Below, piece by piece: positions 14,361 through 24,429 of a DNA stretch of 33,371 nt. Both the position numbers and the translations under genes were made by a program. The stretch is from Acidobacteriota bacterium (GTDB lineage: Bacteria; Acidobacteriota; Vicinamibacteria; Fen-336), in the NCBI GenBank assembly GCA_016199625.1, contig JACQGI010000014.1, positions 1 through 33,371 on the forward strand, in the 5' to 3' direction. Numbering within the stretch: position 1 is the first letter of the stretch; each line of letters opens with the position of its first letter. The notes below the pieces were generated by a model that saw only the letters and a list, made by a program, of their open reading frames with translations, was not told where the DNA came from and did not search any database.

Positions 14361-15263
14361 CTACCGGCCGAGAAGGCCGAGGCGGAGGACTGCGCCGGCC
14401 TCCCGCCGGCGGTCCCCGGCATCGGCCCCGCTCGTGGTCTTCAGCCAGCCGACGACGCCCAGGAGCGTGAGGTGGCCGCGCAAGAGGACGGCCCCGAGGG
14501 GGCCGTTGTGTTTCCGGTAGTACCGGAGGTGGCTCCGGTGGTACTCGAGCCGGGCCCGGGACGGGGAGGTCTCCATGCTTCGCCCGAGGTGGTGGACGAC
14601 TTCCGCAGCCGGCTCGTAGGCGACCCGCCAGCCGGCCCCACGCACGCGAACGCAGAGGTCCACGTCCTCCTCGTACAGGAAGTACCCCTCGTCGAACCCC
14701 CCGACGGCCTCGAGGGCCCCCCGGCGGGCCAGGAAGCACGAGCCGGAGACCCAGTCGGGATCGCACGGGCGGCGGCTCCGCTCCTCGGCCGCCCGCCGCG
14801 CCCAGACCGCGCCAGCGCGGAGGCCCCGGACCAGCCGCCGCTGCCGCCACTCCGAGAGCGGCGTCAGGGCCGGGCCGAACGACACCTGCGGGCCGCCGTC
14901 GGAGCCTACCGTCCGGGGGCCTACGATCCCGACGTCGGGGCGACGGTCGAGGGCGGCCACCAGCGTCTCGACGGCCCCCGGCCGGACCTCGGCGTCGCTG
15001 TTCAGCACGAGGCAGTGGGGCGCCCGTGTCTCGCGCAAGCCGAGGTTGTTGGCGCGGGAGAACCCGAGGTTCTCGGCGCTCGCGATCACCCGCACGTGGG
15101 GGAACTGCGCGAGGACGGCCTCGACAGAGCCGTCCGCGCTGGCGTTGTCGACGACGACGGCCTCGAGGGGCAGCGTGATCCGGCGGAGCGACGCGAGACA
15201 GCGGAGCAGGTCCTCTCGGGTGTTGTAGGAGACGACGACGGCCGCCACCTGCGCCACGCTCAC
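14361..15263 (-). CDS. GT2 family glycosyltransferase (rhamnosyltransferase-like)
   Basis: A 300-residue inverting GT-A enzyme. The N-terminal nucleotide-binding part has AAVVVSYNTREDLLRCL, then AVVVDNASADGSVEAV and NLGFSRANNLGLRE. The metal-binding D-x-D equivalent is in CLVLNSDAEVRPGAV. Family features after that are DWVSGSCFLARRGALEAVGG and GYFLYEEDVDLCVRVRGAGW, as in WbbL/rhamnosyltransferase-like GT2 proteins, and a C-terminal amphipathic stretch near HLRYYRKHNGPLGAVLLRG that probably contacts the membrane. The GTG start at 15263 overlaps the upstream stop as GTGA. Donor sugar unknown. Confidence 0.9.
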   Translation of the reverse strand: MSVAQVAAVVVSYNTREDLLRCLASLRRITLPLEAVVVDNASADGSVEAVLAQFPHVRVIASAENLGFSRANNLGLRETRAPHCLVLNSDAEVRPGAVETLVAALDRRPDVGIVGPRTVGSDGGPQVSFGPALTPLSEWRQRRLVRGLRAGAVWARRAAEERSRRPCDPDWVSGSCFLARRGALEAVGGFDEGYFLYEEDVDLCVRVRGAGWRVAYEPAAEVVHHLGRSMETSPSRARLEYHRSHLRYYRKHNGPLGAVLLRGHLTLLGVVGWLKTTSGADAGDRRREAGAVLRLGLLGR

Positions 15264-16378
15264 GCCCCCCTTGCCGCGTCCTCGAAGGCGGCGCGCGTCC
15301 GGGCCGCGGCGTCGCCCCAGGAGTGGCGGGCGGCGAGGGCCTCGCCGCGAGCGACGAGGTCGGCCCGCAGGGCCGGGTCGGCCAGGACGCGGTCCACGGC
15401 CGCCGCAATGCCCGTGACGTCTCGCGGATCCACGAGCAGCGCGGCCGAGCCGAAGACCTCCGACAGCGACGGCCGATCGGCGGCGATCACCGGGACGCCG
15501 CGGGCCATGGCCTCGAGGGCCGGCAGGCCGAAGCCCTCGTATTCCGACAGGAAGACGGCCACGTCGGCGGCGGCGTACCGGTCGGCGAGGGCCGCTTCGG
15601 ACACGAAGCCCGACAGCCGCACGTGTCCCTCGAGGTCCAGCGCTCGTCGTCGCGCCAGGAGGTCGAGCCTCGGGTGCGTGCGGTTCTCCCCGACGACGTC
15701 GAGGATCAGGTCCGGGTGCCGGCGGACGAGCCGCGCGGTCGCCTGCAGCAGCTCGGGGAGCCGGCGCCGGTTGAGGATCGCGCCGACGGTGACGACGAAA
15801 GGCCGGCTCGCGACGTGCAGGCGCTCCCGGGCGTCGCGCCTCGTGGGCGGCGGCGACAGGTCGTCGTCGGCGCCCAGGGGCACGTGGACCACGCGACCGG
15901 CGGCCTCGGGATGGCGGGCCAGGATCTCTCGCCTCGTGAACTCGGAGCAGGCGAGGACGCGGCGCGAGGCGCGGATGCTCGTACCGACGAGCCACCGGCG
16001 GCGGAGGGCCTCCAGCAACCCGAAGTCCTCGGGGTACGAGACGAAGGACAGGTCGTGGACGGCGGTGACCCGAGGCACGTCGAGGGTGAGGGGGCAGGAG
16101 TAGGCCGGCGAGAAGAAGACGTCGGGAGCGTCGGCGCGTGCCGCGGCCGGCAGGCGGCGCTCCTGCCAGACGAGGCCGCGCGCGGGCCGGTCGCCCAGGG
16201 ATCTCGTGACGAGGCGCGGAAGGTCGAGGACGGGATCGGCCGGCGCCGGGCCGTTGAAATAGGCGATGAACCGGTCGTCGGTCGTCCGGGTCCAGACGCG
16301 CAGCAGGTTACGGAGGTAGCGTCCGGTGCCCGTGGGGCGGCCCTGGAGCTCCCGGGCGTCGATGCCGACGGTCAGCAA
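15260..16378 (-). CDS. GT4 family glycosyltransferase
   Basis: A 372-residue GT-B glycosyltransferase. Motifs in order: VGIDARELQGRPTGTGRYLR at the start, VFFSPAYSCPL, VTAVHDLSFVSYPEDFG, ACSEFTRREIL, VVTVGAILNRRRLPELL, and the donor site EYEGFGLPALEAMARGVPVI followed by LSEVFGSAALLVDP. The start is TTG at 16378, 10 nt after the stop of the upstream glycosyltransferase, with no Shine-Dalgarno. The 3' end overlaps the GT2 gene by 4 nt. It is similar in layout to the genes at 13069 and 16389, so the three may be old duplicates. Confidence 0.88.
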   Translation of the reverse strand: MLTVGIDARELQGRPTGTGRYLRNLLRVWTRTTDDRFIAYFNGPAPADPVLDLPRLVTRSLGDRPARGLVWQERRLPAAARADAPDVFFSPAYSCPLTLDVPRVTAVHDLSFVSYPEDFGLLEALRRRWLVGTSIRASRRVLACSEFTRREILARHPEAAGRVVHVPLGADDDLSPPPTRRDARERLHVASRPFVVTVGAILNRRRLPELLQATARLVRRHPDLILDVVGENRTHPRLDLLARRRALDLEGHVRLSGFVSEAALADRYAAADVAVFLSEYEGFGLPALEAMARGVPVIAADRPSLSEVFGSAALLVDPRDVTGIAAAVDRVLADPALRADLVARGEALAARHSWGDAAARTRAAFEDAARGA

Positions 16379-16388
16379 CGCGGGACGG

Positions 16389-17504
16389 TCACCGTTCGAG
16401 GACCCTGTGGTAGAACTCCAGCGTCCGGGCGGCGGCCGCGTCCCAGTCGAAGGCCTGGCTGCGCGCGAGGCCCCGGCGGCGCTGCTCGTCGGCCAGGCGG
16501 CGGTCGTCCAGGATACGCTCGATTCCGTCGGCGATCGACCGCGTGTTCAGGGGGTCCACGAGCGTCGCGGCCCCTCCCGCCACCTCCTCGAGAGCCGATC
16601 CCCGCGAGCACACCACGGGCAGGCCGGCTGCCATGGCCTCCGCCACTGGAAGCCCGAAGCCCTCCTCGAGGGAGGGCAGGACGAGGGCCACGGATGCCGC
16701 CATCAGCGCGCGGATCTCGCGGGTCTCGAGGTACCCGGTCGCGTGGATCCGTGGCGCGGCGATCGCGCCCCCCGACGCCCAGTGCGACCCGGGACCGACG
16801 AGCACCAGCGGCGGCAGGGTCCGTCCACGCCGGGCCAGCCCCATGTACGCCATGGCCAGGTTCACGAGGTTCTTGCGCTTCTCCTCGCTTCCGACGTAGA
16901 GGAGCGCCCCCTTCGGCAGGCGCCGGCGGGCGAGGACCGAGTCCACTTCCTCGGGAGCGAGGGGCTCCCGGTAGGTCGGGTCCACACCGTTCGGGATCAC
17001 GGCGATCTTCTCCGGTGGCACGTCCAGCAGGATCCGGGCCTCGGAAGCCGTGAACTCCGACACGCAGATGACGCCGTCGGCGCGCCGGACGTGCTCGCGG
17101 ACCAGGGGCACGTAGTCGCGGCGGATCTCGGCCTCGGTCATGTCCGGGTGCTTCAGGAAGAAGAGGTCGTGGATCGTGACCACGTGTTTCGCCTTCTTCC
17201 CCGGGACGATCAGCGGATGGGGCGAGTGGACGAGGTCGAGAGGCGCGCCCGCGAAGCGATCGAGGGCCGGGAAGCCCATGCGGTTCCACGTGTAGTTGAG
17301 CAGCCGCACGGGGATCCGGCGGTCCACCAGGGTCACGTTGCCGGGCCAGTCGCGGCGCGGGTAGCGGTCCTTGAGGGAGGCCGAGAAGAAGTAGAAGCGG
17401 TCCTGAGCGGCGAGTCCGGGAAGGCGCTGGGCCAGAGCGAGGACGTACGAGCCGACCCCCGTGGGCTTGGAGAGCGAGGGTCTCAAGTCGAGCCCGAAGT
17501 TCAT
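16389..17504 (-). CDS. GT4 family glycosyltransferase
   Basis: A 371-residue GT-B enzyme, the first gene of the minus-strand polysaccharide arm. It opens MNFGLDLRPSLSKPTGVGSY, then LVHSPHPLIVPGKKAKHVVT, IHDLFFLKHPDMTEAEIRRD, CVSEFTASEARILLDV, VIPNGVDPTYRE, LLYVGSEEKRKNLVNLAMAY and the donor site SLEEGFGLPVAEAMAAGLPV. The ATG at 17504 is chosen because the frame then begins at the conserved first strand; an ATG 24 nt upstream would place the likely -10 box inside the coding region. No Shine-Dalgarno; the mRNA may be leaderless. Divergent from UDP-glucose dehydrogenase. Confidence 0.88.
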   Translation of the reverse strand: MNFGLDLRPSLSKPTGVGSYVLALAQRLPGLAAQDRFYFFSASLKDRYPRRDWPGNVTLVDRRIPVRLLNYTWNRMGFPALDRFAGAPLDLVHSPHPLIVPGKKAKHVVTIHDLFFLKHPDMTEAEIRRDYVPLVREHVRRADGVICVSEFTASEARILLDVPPEKIAVIPNGVDPTYREPLAPEEVDSVLARRRLPKGALLYVGSEEKRKNLVNLAMAYMGLARRGRTLPPLVLVGPGSHWASGGAIAAPRIHATGYLETREIRALMAASVALVLPSLEEGFGLPVAEAMAAGLPVVCSRGSALEEVAGGAATLVDPLNTRSIADGIERILDDRRLADEQRRRGLARSQAFDWDAAAARTLEFYHRVLER

Positions 17505-17514
17505 GGGTCGCCAG

Positions 17515-17564
17515 ATGATAGCAGGCATTCGGGCCGCGCGCCCGACGCGGCTTTGTGCTACAGT
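17515..17564. promoter_or_regulatory. Divergent promoter region of the polysaccharide locus
   Basis: Minus strand: TATCAT (17520-17515) ends 10 nt before the ATG at 17504. Plus strand: TACAGT (17559-17564) lies 47 nt before the TTG at 17612. No good -35 was found for either. Both arms of the locus start in this 107-nt interval, so it is the natural control point. Confidence 0.4.
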
Positions 17565-17611
17565 CACCGGTCGCCTCGCCGGAGGGTGGGGTTGCAAGCG
17601 GAGGGGAAGCC

Positions 17612-18910
17612 TTGAAGATCGGCGTCGTGGGGACCGGCTACGTCGGCCTCGTCGTGGGGGCCTGCCTGGCCGAGACGGGCAACGCGGTCGTCTGCGTGGA
17701 CAAGGACGCCCGGAAGGTGGACGCCCTCCGTCGCGGCGAGATCCCCATCTACGAGCCGGGCCTGTCCGAGATGATCCCCCGCAACGTGGCCGAGGAGCGG
17801 CTGAGCTTCACCACCGATCTCCAGGGCGCCGTGAGGGCCAGCGAGATCCTGTTCGTCGCCGTGGGGACGCCGCAGGACGAGGACGGCTCCGCCGACATGA
17901 CCCACGTGCTGGCCGTCGCCGAGGGGATCGCGCGGGCGATGAACGGCTGGAAGATCGTCGTGACCAAGTCCACGGTCCCCGTGGGGACCGCCGCCCGTGT
18001 CCGGGAGGTGATCGCCGGCCTCACGACGCATCCCTTCGCCGTGGTGTCCAACCCCGAGTTCCTGAAGGAGGGCGCCGCTGTCGACGACTTCCTGAAGCCC
18101 GACCGCGTGGTCATCGGCACCGACGACCCGAAGGTCGAGGCGGTGATGCGGGAGCTCTACGAGCCCTTCGTGCGGACCGGGCACCCCATCCTCGTGATGG
18201 ACCACGCGTCGGCGGAGCTCTCCAAGTACGCCGCCAACGCCATGCTCGCCACCCGAATCTCCTTCATGAACGAGATCGCGAACCTCTGCGACAAGGTGGG
18301 GGCCGACGTGAGGAACGTGCGCCTCGGGATCGGCACCGACTCCCGCATCGGCGCCTCCTTCCTGTTCCCCGGCGTCGGCTATGGCGGCTCGTGTTTCCCG
18401 AAGGACGTCAAGGCCCTGCGGCGCATCGGCGAGGACGCCGGCTGCGGGCTGCGGGTGGTCGAAGCCGTGGACGAGACCAACCAGGCCCAGAAGTCCGTCC
18501 TGGTCCCCAGGGTGGAGAAGCACCTGGGAGGCCTCGGGGGGAAGGTCATCGCGCTCTGGGGCCTGGCCTTCAAGCCGCGGACCGACGACATGCGCGAGGC
18601 TCCGGCCCTCGCGATCGTCGATGCGCTGCTCGCGAAGGGAGCGAAGGTCAGGGCCTACGACCCCAAGGCCATGGGCGTCGCGCGGGAGGTCCTCGGCGAC
18701 AGGGTCACGCTCTGCACCCGCAGCTACGACGCTCTCGAGGGGGCCGATGCCCTCGTCCTCGTCACCGAATGGAACGAGTTCCGCGAGCCGGACTTCGAGC
18801 GGATGAAGTCGTTGATGCGTCGTCCTGCGGTGTTCGACGGGCGGAACGTCTACAACCCCCAGCACATGCGCGAGCTGGGCTTCCACTACGAGGGGATCGG
18901 CCGGCGGTGA
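17612..18910 (+). CDS. UDP-glucose 6-dehydrogenase
   Basis: A 432-residue enzyme that oxidises UDP-glucose twice with NAD to UDP-glucuronate. NAD site GTGYVGLVVGACLAETG (about 7-23), then VAVGTPQDEDGSADMTHV, TKSTVPVGTA, NPEFLKEGAAVDDF and SAELSKYAANAMLATRISFMN. The catalytic cysteine is C261 in YGGSCFPKD. The C-terminal domain contains WGLAFKPRTDDMREAP and the final VFDGRNVYNP. The start is TTG at 17612 with GGAGGGG upstream; no ATG would give a complete Rossmann fold. It feeds both UDP-xylose synthase and any glucuronosyltransferase here. The stop overlaps galE as GTGA. Confidence 0.95.
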   Translation: MKIGVVGTGYVGLVVGACLAETGNAVVCVDKDARKVDALRRGEIPIYEPGLSEMIPRNVAEERLSFTTDLQGAVRASEILFVAVGTPQDEDGSADMTHVLAVAEGIARAMNGWKIVVTKSTVPVGTAARVREVIAGLTTHPFAVVSNPEFLKEGAAVDDFLKPDRVVIGTDDPKVEAVMRELYEPFVRTGHPILVMDHASAELSKYAANAMLATRISFMNEIANLCDKVGADVRNVRLGIGTDSRIGASFLFPGVGYGGSCFPKDVKALRRIGEDAGCGLRVVEAVDETNQAQKSVLVPRVEKHLGGLGGKVIALWGLAFKPRTDDMREAPALAIVDALLAKGAKVRAYDPKAMGVAREVLGDRVTLCTRSYDALEGADALVLVTEWNEFREPDFERMKSLMRRPAVFDGRNVYNPQHMRELGFHYEGIGRR

Positions 18911-19896
18911 AGGTCCTCGTGACCGGCGGGGCGGGCTACATCGGCAGCCACGCCGTCCGCGAGCTCCAGGCCGCCGGTCACGGCGTCACGGTCCTCGACG
19001 ATCTCTCGAAGGGGTTTCGCGCCGCCGTTCCGTCCGACGTCCCGCTCGTGGCCGGGGACCTCGCCGACCCGGGGGCGCTCGACCGTGCCCTCGAAGGCGC
19101 CGACGCCGTGATGCACTTCGCCGGCCTGCTGAGCGTCGCCGAATCGGTCTCCCAGCCCACCACCTACTACCGCACCAACGTGGCAAAGGGGCTCGCGCTC
19201 CTCGAGGCCATGATCGCCCGGGGCGTGCGGCGGATGATCTTCAGCTCCACGTGCGCGAGCTACGGGATGCCCGTGCGGGTGCCCATGGACGAGGCGCATC
19301 CCCAGGACCCCATCAACCCCTACGGCGCCAGCAAGCGGGCGTACGAGCGGCTGCTCCTGGACCACGCGCGTGCGGGCCTCGTTCAGGCGGTGGCCCTCCG
19401 ATACTTCAACGCGGCGGGCTGCCATCCCGACGGCAGCCTGGGCGAGGACCACCGGCCCGAAGAGCACCTGATCCCCCTGGCCATCGACGCGGCGCTGGGC
19501 CGCCGGCCGGGCCTCACGATCCACGGCGACGACTACGACACGGCCGACGGAACGTGCATCCGGGACTACATCCACGTCCAGGACCTCGCGAAGGCCCACG
19601 TCCTGGCCCTCGGGGCCCTCGACCACGGCGAGCCGTTCCGGGCCTTCAACCTGGGCAGCGAGCACGGCCACTCGGTCCGCGAGGTGGTCCTGTCCGTCGA
19701 GCGCGTGAGCGGCCGCGCGGTCCCCGCGACCGTGGGACCACGACGGCCCGGGGATCCGCCACGCCTCGTGGCGTCGGCCGTCCGGGCGCGGGAGGCCCTG
19801 GGCTTCCGTCCGGCATTCACCGAGCTGGACGGCATCGTCGAGACCGCGCTGCGCTGGCGCCGCGACCATCCGGAAGGCTACGGCTCCCGCGGATGA
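18907..19896 (+). CDS. galE: UDP-glucose 4-epimerase
   Basis: A 329-residue extended SDR that interconverts UDP-glucose and UDP-galactose. NAD motif GGAGYIG (7-13), DDLSKG after the second strand, HFAGLLSVAESV (70-81), the catalytic Ser/Thr in FSSTCASYG (112-120), and Y139/K143 in YGASK. LRYFNAAGCHPDG and the RDYIHVQDLAKAHVLAL segment are typical of GalE rather than UXS or RmlB. The GTG start overlaps the UDP-glucose dehydrogenase stop by 4 nt, and its own stop overlaps the next ATG (ATGA), so the three genes form a coupled operon. Confidence 0.93.
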   Translation: MKVLVTGGAGYIGSHAVRELQAAGHGVTVLDDLSKGFRAAVPSDVPLVAGDLADPGALDRALEGADAVMHFAGLLSVAESVSQPTTYYRTNVAKGLALLEAMIARGVRRMIFSSTCASYGMPVRVPMDEAHPQDPINPYGASKRAYERLLLDHARAGLVQAVALRYFNAAGCHPDGSLGEDHRPEEHLIPLAIDAALGRRPGLTIHGDDYDTADGTCIRDYIHVQDLAKAHVLALGALDHGEPFRAFNLGSEHGHSVREVVLSVERVSGRAVPATVGPRRPGDPPRLVASAVRAREALGFRPAFTELDGIVETALRWRRDHPEGYGSRG

Positions 19897-20609
19897 GCCA
19901 CAGCGGCCGACGGACCCCGCTCGAGAATCCCCTGCTGACCGTCGTGATGCCCGTCTACAACGAGAAGGGCACGGTCGCCGAGATCGTCGACCGGGTCCTC
20001 GCCGTCCCCATCCGCAAGGAGCTCGTCGCCGTGGACGACGCGTCCACCGACGGCACGACGGAGATCCTGCAGGCGATGGCGCGCGATCGGGGGTTCCGGC
20101 TGCTGCGGCAGGAACGCAACCGGGGAAAGGGGGCGGCCGTCCGGCGCGGGATCGGCGAGGCTGCGGGCGACGTCGTCGTCGTCCAGGACGCGGACCTCGA
20201 GTACAGCCCGGAGGAGTACCCCGAGCTGCTCGACCTGATCGTCGAGGGAAAGGCCGACGCGGTCTACGGCAGCCGCTTCATCGGCCGGCACCGCTGCTTC
20301 CTCTTCACGCACTACCTCGCCAACCTCTTCCTGAACCTCGTCACCAACGTGCTCTACAACACCACGATGACGGACATGGAGACGTGCTTCAAGGCGGTGC
20401 GCGCCGACGTCCTCAAGTCCCTGAACCTCAGGAGCAACCGCTTCGGCATCGAGCCCGAGATCACCGCGAAGCTCTTCAAGCGCGGCGCCCGGGTGTACGA
20501 GGTGCCCATCACCTACGATGGCCGTGACTACTCCGAGGGCAAGAAGATCACCTGGAGGGACGGGATTCCGGCCCTCTGGACCCTGATCAAGTACCGCTTC
20601 GTCGACTGA
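19893..20609 (+). CDS. GT2 family glycosyltransferase, DPM1-like
   Basis: A 238-residue GT-A glycosyltransferase related to polyprenyl-phosphate mannose/glucose synthases. Motifs: LLTVVMPVYNEKGTVAEIVD, VAVDDASTDGTTEIL, NRGKGAAVRRGIGEAAGD, the metal site VVVQDADLEYSPEEYP and YGSRFIGRHRCF, followed by MTDMETCFKAVRADVLK and the C-terminal FGIEPEITAKLFKRG. The two hydrophobic C-terminal helices of GtrB-type enzymes are absent, so it is a soluble or peripheral enzyme. It could make a lipid-linked sugar donor. The ATG overlaps the galE stop (ATGA). Confidence 0.88.
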   Translation: MSHSGRRTPLENPLLTVVMPVYNEKGTVAEIVDRVLAVPIRKELVAVDDASTDGTTEILQAMARDRGFRLLRQERNRGKGAAVRRGIGEAAGDVVVVQDADLEYSPEEYPELLDLIVEGKADAVYGSRFIGRHRCFLFTHYLANLFLNLVTNVLYNTTMTDMETCFKAVRADVLKSLNLRSNRFGIEPEITAKLFKRGARVYEVPITYDGRDYSEGKKITWRDGIPALWTLIKYRFVD

Positions 20610-20718
20610 TCCCGTCACCGCCGACCCGTCGGAGGGCGTTCCCGCGGAGGATCGCTTCCCCGGCACGATCACCGCTGAACAATAAATGCCTCTGAATGAT
20701 GGGTTTAGGATGTAGTGA

Positions 20719-20747
20719 TTGTGGCGACGGCCGGTTTCCCTTATACT
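20719..20747 (+). promoter_or_regulatory. Promoter of the MsbA-like gene, in an A/T-rich patch
   Basis: TTGTGG (20719-20724), a 17-nt spacer and TATACT (20742-20747), directly after an unusually A/T-rich stretch (about 20686-20720) that could act as an UP-like or bent element. The gap 20610-20824 holds no gene; apart from this promoter and the AAGGAG at 20786-20791, nothing else was seen in it. Confidence 0.6.
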
Positions 20748-20824
20748 TGGCGGTCCCCCTGGGACGCCCTAACCCGCGTCCCTACAAGGAGATCACGCCC
20801 ATCGCACTCCCCGCGACGCCACCC

Positions 20825-22651
<1,827 letters not shown>

Positions 22652-22667
22652 GCGGGGATCGCCCGGA

Positions 22668-23546
22668 GTGATCCGCTCGATGACCGGCTACGGGTTCGCC
22701 TCGGCGGAAAGCGAAGCCCTCCGGGCCGCGGTCCAGGTCCGCAGCCTCAATCACCGGTTCCTGGACCTGACGGTGCACCTCTCCCGCAGCCTCACGGCCC
22801 TCGAGAAGGACGTGAAGGCCCTCGTGGAGGCCCGCCTCAGCCGCGGACGCGTCGAAGTCTCGGTTCACGCGGTCTTCCGCGACCCCGAGGCCGAGGTGGT
22901 CGTGGCCTCGCGTCCCCTGGTCGCGGGGCTGGTGCGGGCCCTCGTGGAGATCAAAGGGGCTCACGGACTCGCGGGCGAGGTCACGGTCTCCGACGTCGCG
23001 CGCTTTCCGGGAGCTCTGGAGGTGATCGAGGGCGGCCTCGACGAGGATCGCCGCCGTCGGGTCCTCGCGCTCGTGGAGCAGGCCCTCGAGGGCCTGGAGG
23101 CCATGCGGCACGCCGAGGGGGGGCACCTCGGCGCGGATCTGCTGCGCGCACTGGCGGCCATCGAGGCCTCCGCCGCCCGGATCGAGACCCTTCTCGAGCA
23201 GAGCAAGGCCGAGCGACGCCAGGCCCTGGTGGAGAAGGCCCGGGGACTGTGCGCGGAGCTGGGGCTCGAGGAGCAACGCCTGTACGGCGAGGTCGCGCGC
23301 CTCGTGGACAAGCAGGACGTGAGCGAGGAGGTCCAGCGGCTCCGCAGCCACGTGGCCCTCGCCCGCGGCATGGTCGGGGCCGACGGCGGGCCCTGTGGCA
23401 AGCGGCTGGACTTCCTGGCCCAGGAGCTCATGCGCGAGGCGAACACCATCGGCAGCAAGGCGGCCTCCGCGCCGGTCGTGCACGAGGTCGTGGGGCTCAA
23501 GAGCGAGATCGAGAAGCTGCGCGAGCAGGTGCAGAATGTCGAGTAG
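22668..23546 (+). CDS. yicC: YicC family endoribonuclease
   Basis: A 292-residue protein with the YicC N-terminal signature IRSMTGYGFASAE, then VQVRSLNHRFLDLTVHL, and the DUF1732 C-terminal part with DVSEEVQRLRSHVALA, GKRLDFLAQELMREANTIGS and the final VHEVVGLKSEIEKLREQVQN. E. coli YicC is an endoribonuclease reported to act on small RNAs. The GTG start at 22668 gives the expected first residues. The gene lies 16 nt after the ABC exporter and overlaps gmk by 11 nt, the usual yicC-gmk arrangement. Confidence 0.92.
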   Translation: MIRSMTGYGFASAESEALRAAVQVRSLNHRFLDLTVHLSRSLTALEKDVKALVEARLSRGRVEVSVHAVFRDPEAEVVVASRPLVAGLVRALVEIKGAHGLAGEVTVSDVARFPGALEVIEGGLDEDRRRRVLALVEQALEGLEAMRHAEGGHLGADLLRALAAIEASAARIETLLEQSKAERRQALVEKARGLCAELGLEEQRLYGEVARLVDKQDVSEEVQRLRSHVALARGMVGADGGPCGKRLDFLAQELMREANTIGSKAASAPVVHEVVGLKSEIEKLREQVQNVE

Positions 23547-24171
23547 CGCCGCGCCGAGCGTGATCGTGGTCTCGGCCCCCTCGGGGGCGGGCAAGTCCAC
23601 GGTCCTGAAGCGGGTGCTCCGGGAGATCCCGCGGATCCGCTTCTCGGTGTCCCACACGACGCGGCCGCCGCGACCCGGCGAGACCGAGGGGGTCGAGTAT
23701 CATTTCGTGAGCCACGAGGCCTTCCGCCGCATGATCGACCAGGGGCGGTTTCTCGAGTGGGCGGACGTCCACGGCCAGCGCTACGGGACCTCCCTGGACG
23801 AGTACGAGCGGGCGCGGAGCGAGGGCGTGGACCTGCTCCTGGATCTGGACGTGCAGGGGGCGGCGCAGGTGCGCGTGAAGGTCGCCGACGCCGTCACGGT
23901 CTTCATCCTCCCGCCGTCGTACGAGGCCCTCGAGAGGCGCCTGCGGGGGCGCGGGCAGGACGACGAGGCGACGATCCGCCGGAGGCTCGAAGGGGCCTAC
24001 GAGGAGATGACCCTCTACCGCGAATACGACTATGCGGTCGTGAACGACGACCTCGACGCGTGCGTGACGTGCGTCGAGGCGGTCATCCGGGCGGCCCGGT
24101 GCCGCACGAGCCGCGCCGAACCGGACGCCCAGGCCATACTGCGGACTTTTCCGTCGAGCAAGGAGAGATGA
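23536..24171 (+). CDS. gmk: Guanylate kinase
   Basis: A 211-residue enzyme that phosphorylates GMP to GDP with ATP. The P-loop SAPSGAGKST is at residues 13-22, followed by the GMP-binding SVSHTTRPPRPGETEGVEYHF, FLEWADVHGQRYGTS, and LLLDLDVQGAAQVR with the Walker-B-like aspartates. The lid has RLRGRGQDDEATIRRRL and the C-terminal YDYAVVNDDLD is typical. It overlaps yicC and is followed 4 nt later by rpoZ, the conserved yicC-gmk-rpoZ order. Confidence 0.95.
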   Translation: MSSSAAPSVIVVSAPSGAGKSTVLKRVLREIPRIRFSVSHTTRPPRPGETEGVEYHFVSHEAFRRMIDQGRFLEWADVHGQRYGTSLDEYERARSEGVDLLLDLDVQGAAQVRVKVADAVTVFILPPSYEALERRLRGRGQDDEATIRRRLEGAYEEMTLYREYDYAVVNDDLDACVTCVEAVIRAARCRTSRAEPDAQAILRTFPSSKER

Positions 24172-24175
24172 GTCG

Positions 24176-24394
24176 ATGACGCGCCTGATCCTTCCCAAGG
24201 ACGTGGACAGCAAGTTCCGCTTCATCACGGTGGCGGCCCAGCGGGCGAAGCAGCTCCAGAACGGAGCGAAGCCCCGCGTGGAGGCTCGGAGCTCGAAGCC
24301 CACCCGCATCGCCATGCACGAGGTCCTCGACGGGTCGGTCTCCTGGGAGATGAAGGCCGACGCGGCGCTGGCCGCGGAGCTGCAGGGAGTCTAG
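24176..24394 (+). CDS. rpoZ: RNA polymerase omega subunit
   Basis: A 72-residue omega subunit that helps assemble RNA polymerase by holding the beta-prime C-terminus. The core SKFRFITVAAQRAKQLQNGA (about 12-31) and KPTRIAMHEV (about 41-50) match the family. The ATG at 24176 has AAGGAGAG 8-9 nt upstream; an ATG at 24169 opens a frame that stops at once. The ppGpp-binding MAR motif at the N-terminus of enterobacterial omega is not present. Confidence 0.93.
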   Translation: MTRLILPKDVDSKFRFITVAAQRAKQLQNGAKPRVEARSSKPTRIAMHEVLDGSVSWEMKADAALAAELQGV

Positions 24395-24429
24395 GCCCGG
24401 CACGTTCCCGCCGGGGTGGGAGGAGCCGC

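Noticed and set aside
11788-14520. A 910-codon plus-strand open frame across the minus-strand glycosyltransferase genes
   Set aside because: High GC removes stop codons in antisense frames. The translation is Arg/Gly/Asp-rich low complexity with no domain, while the opposite strand encodes clear GT4 proteins.
17504-17528. Upstream ATG (17528) as start of the first glycosyltransferase
   Set aside because: It would place the probable -10 box inside the gene and add eight non-conserved residues before the conserved first strand.
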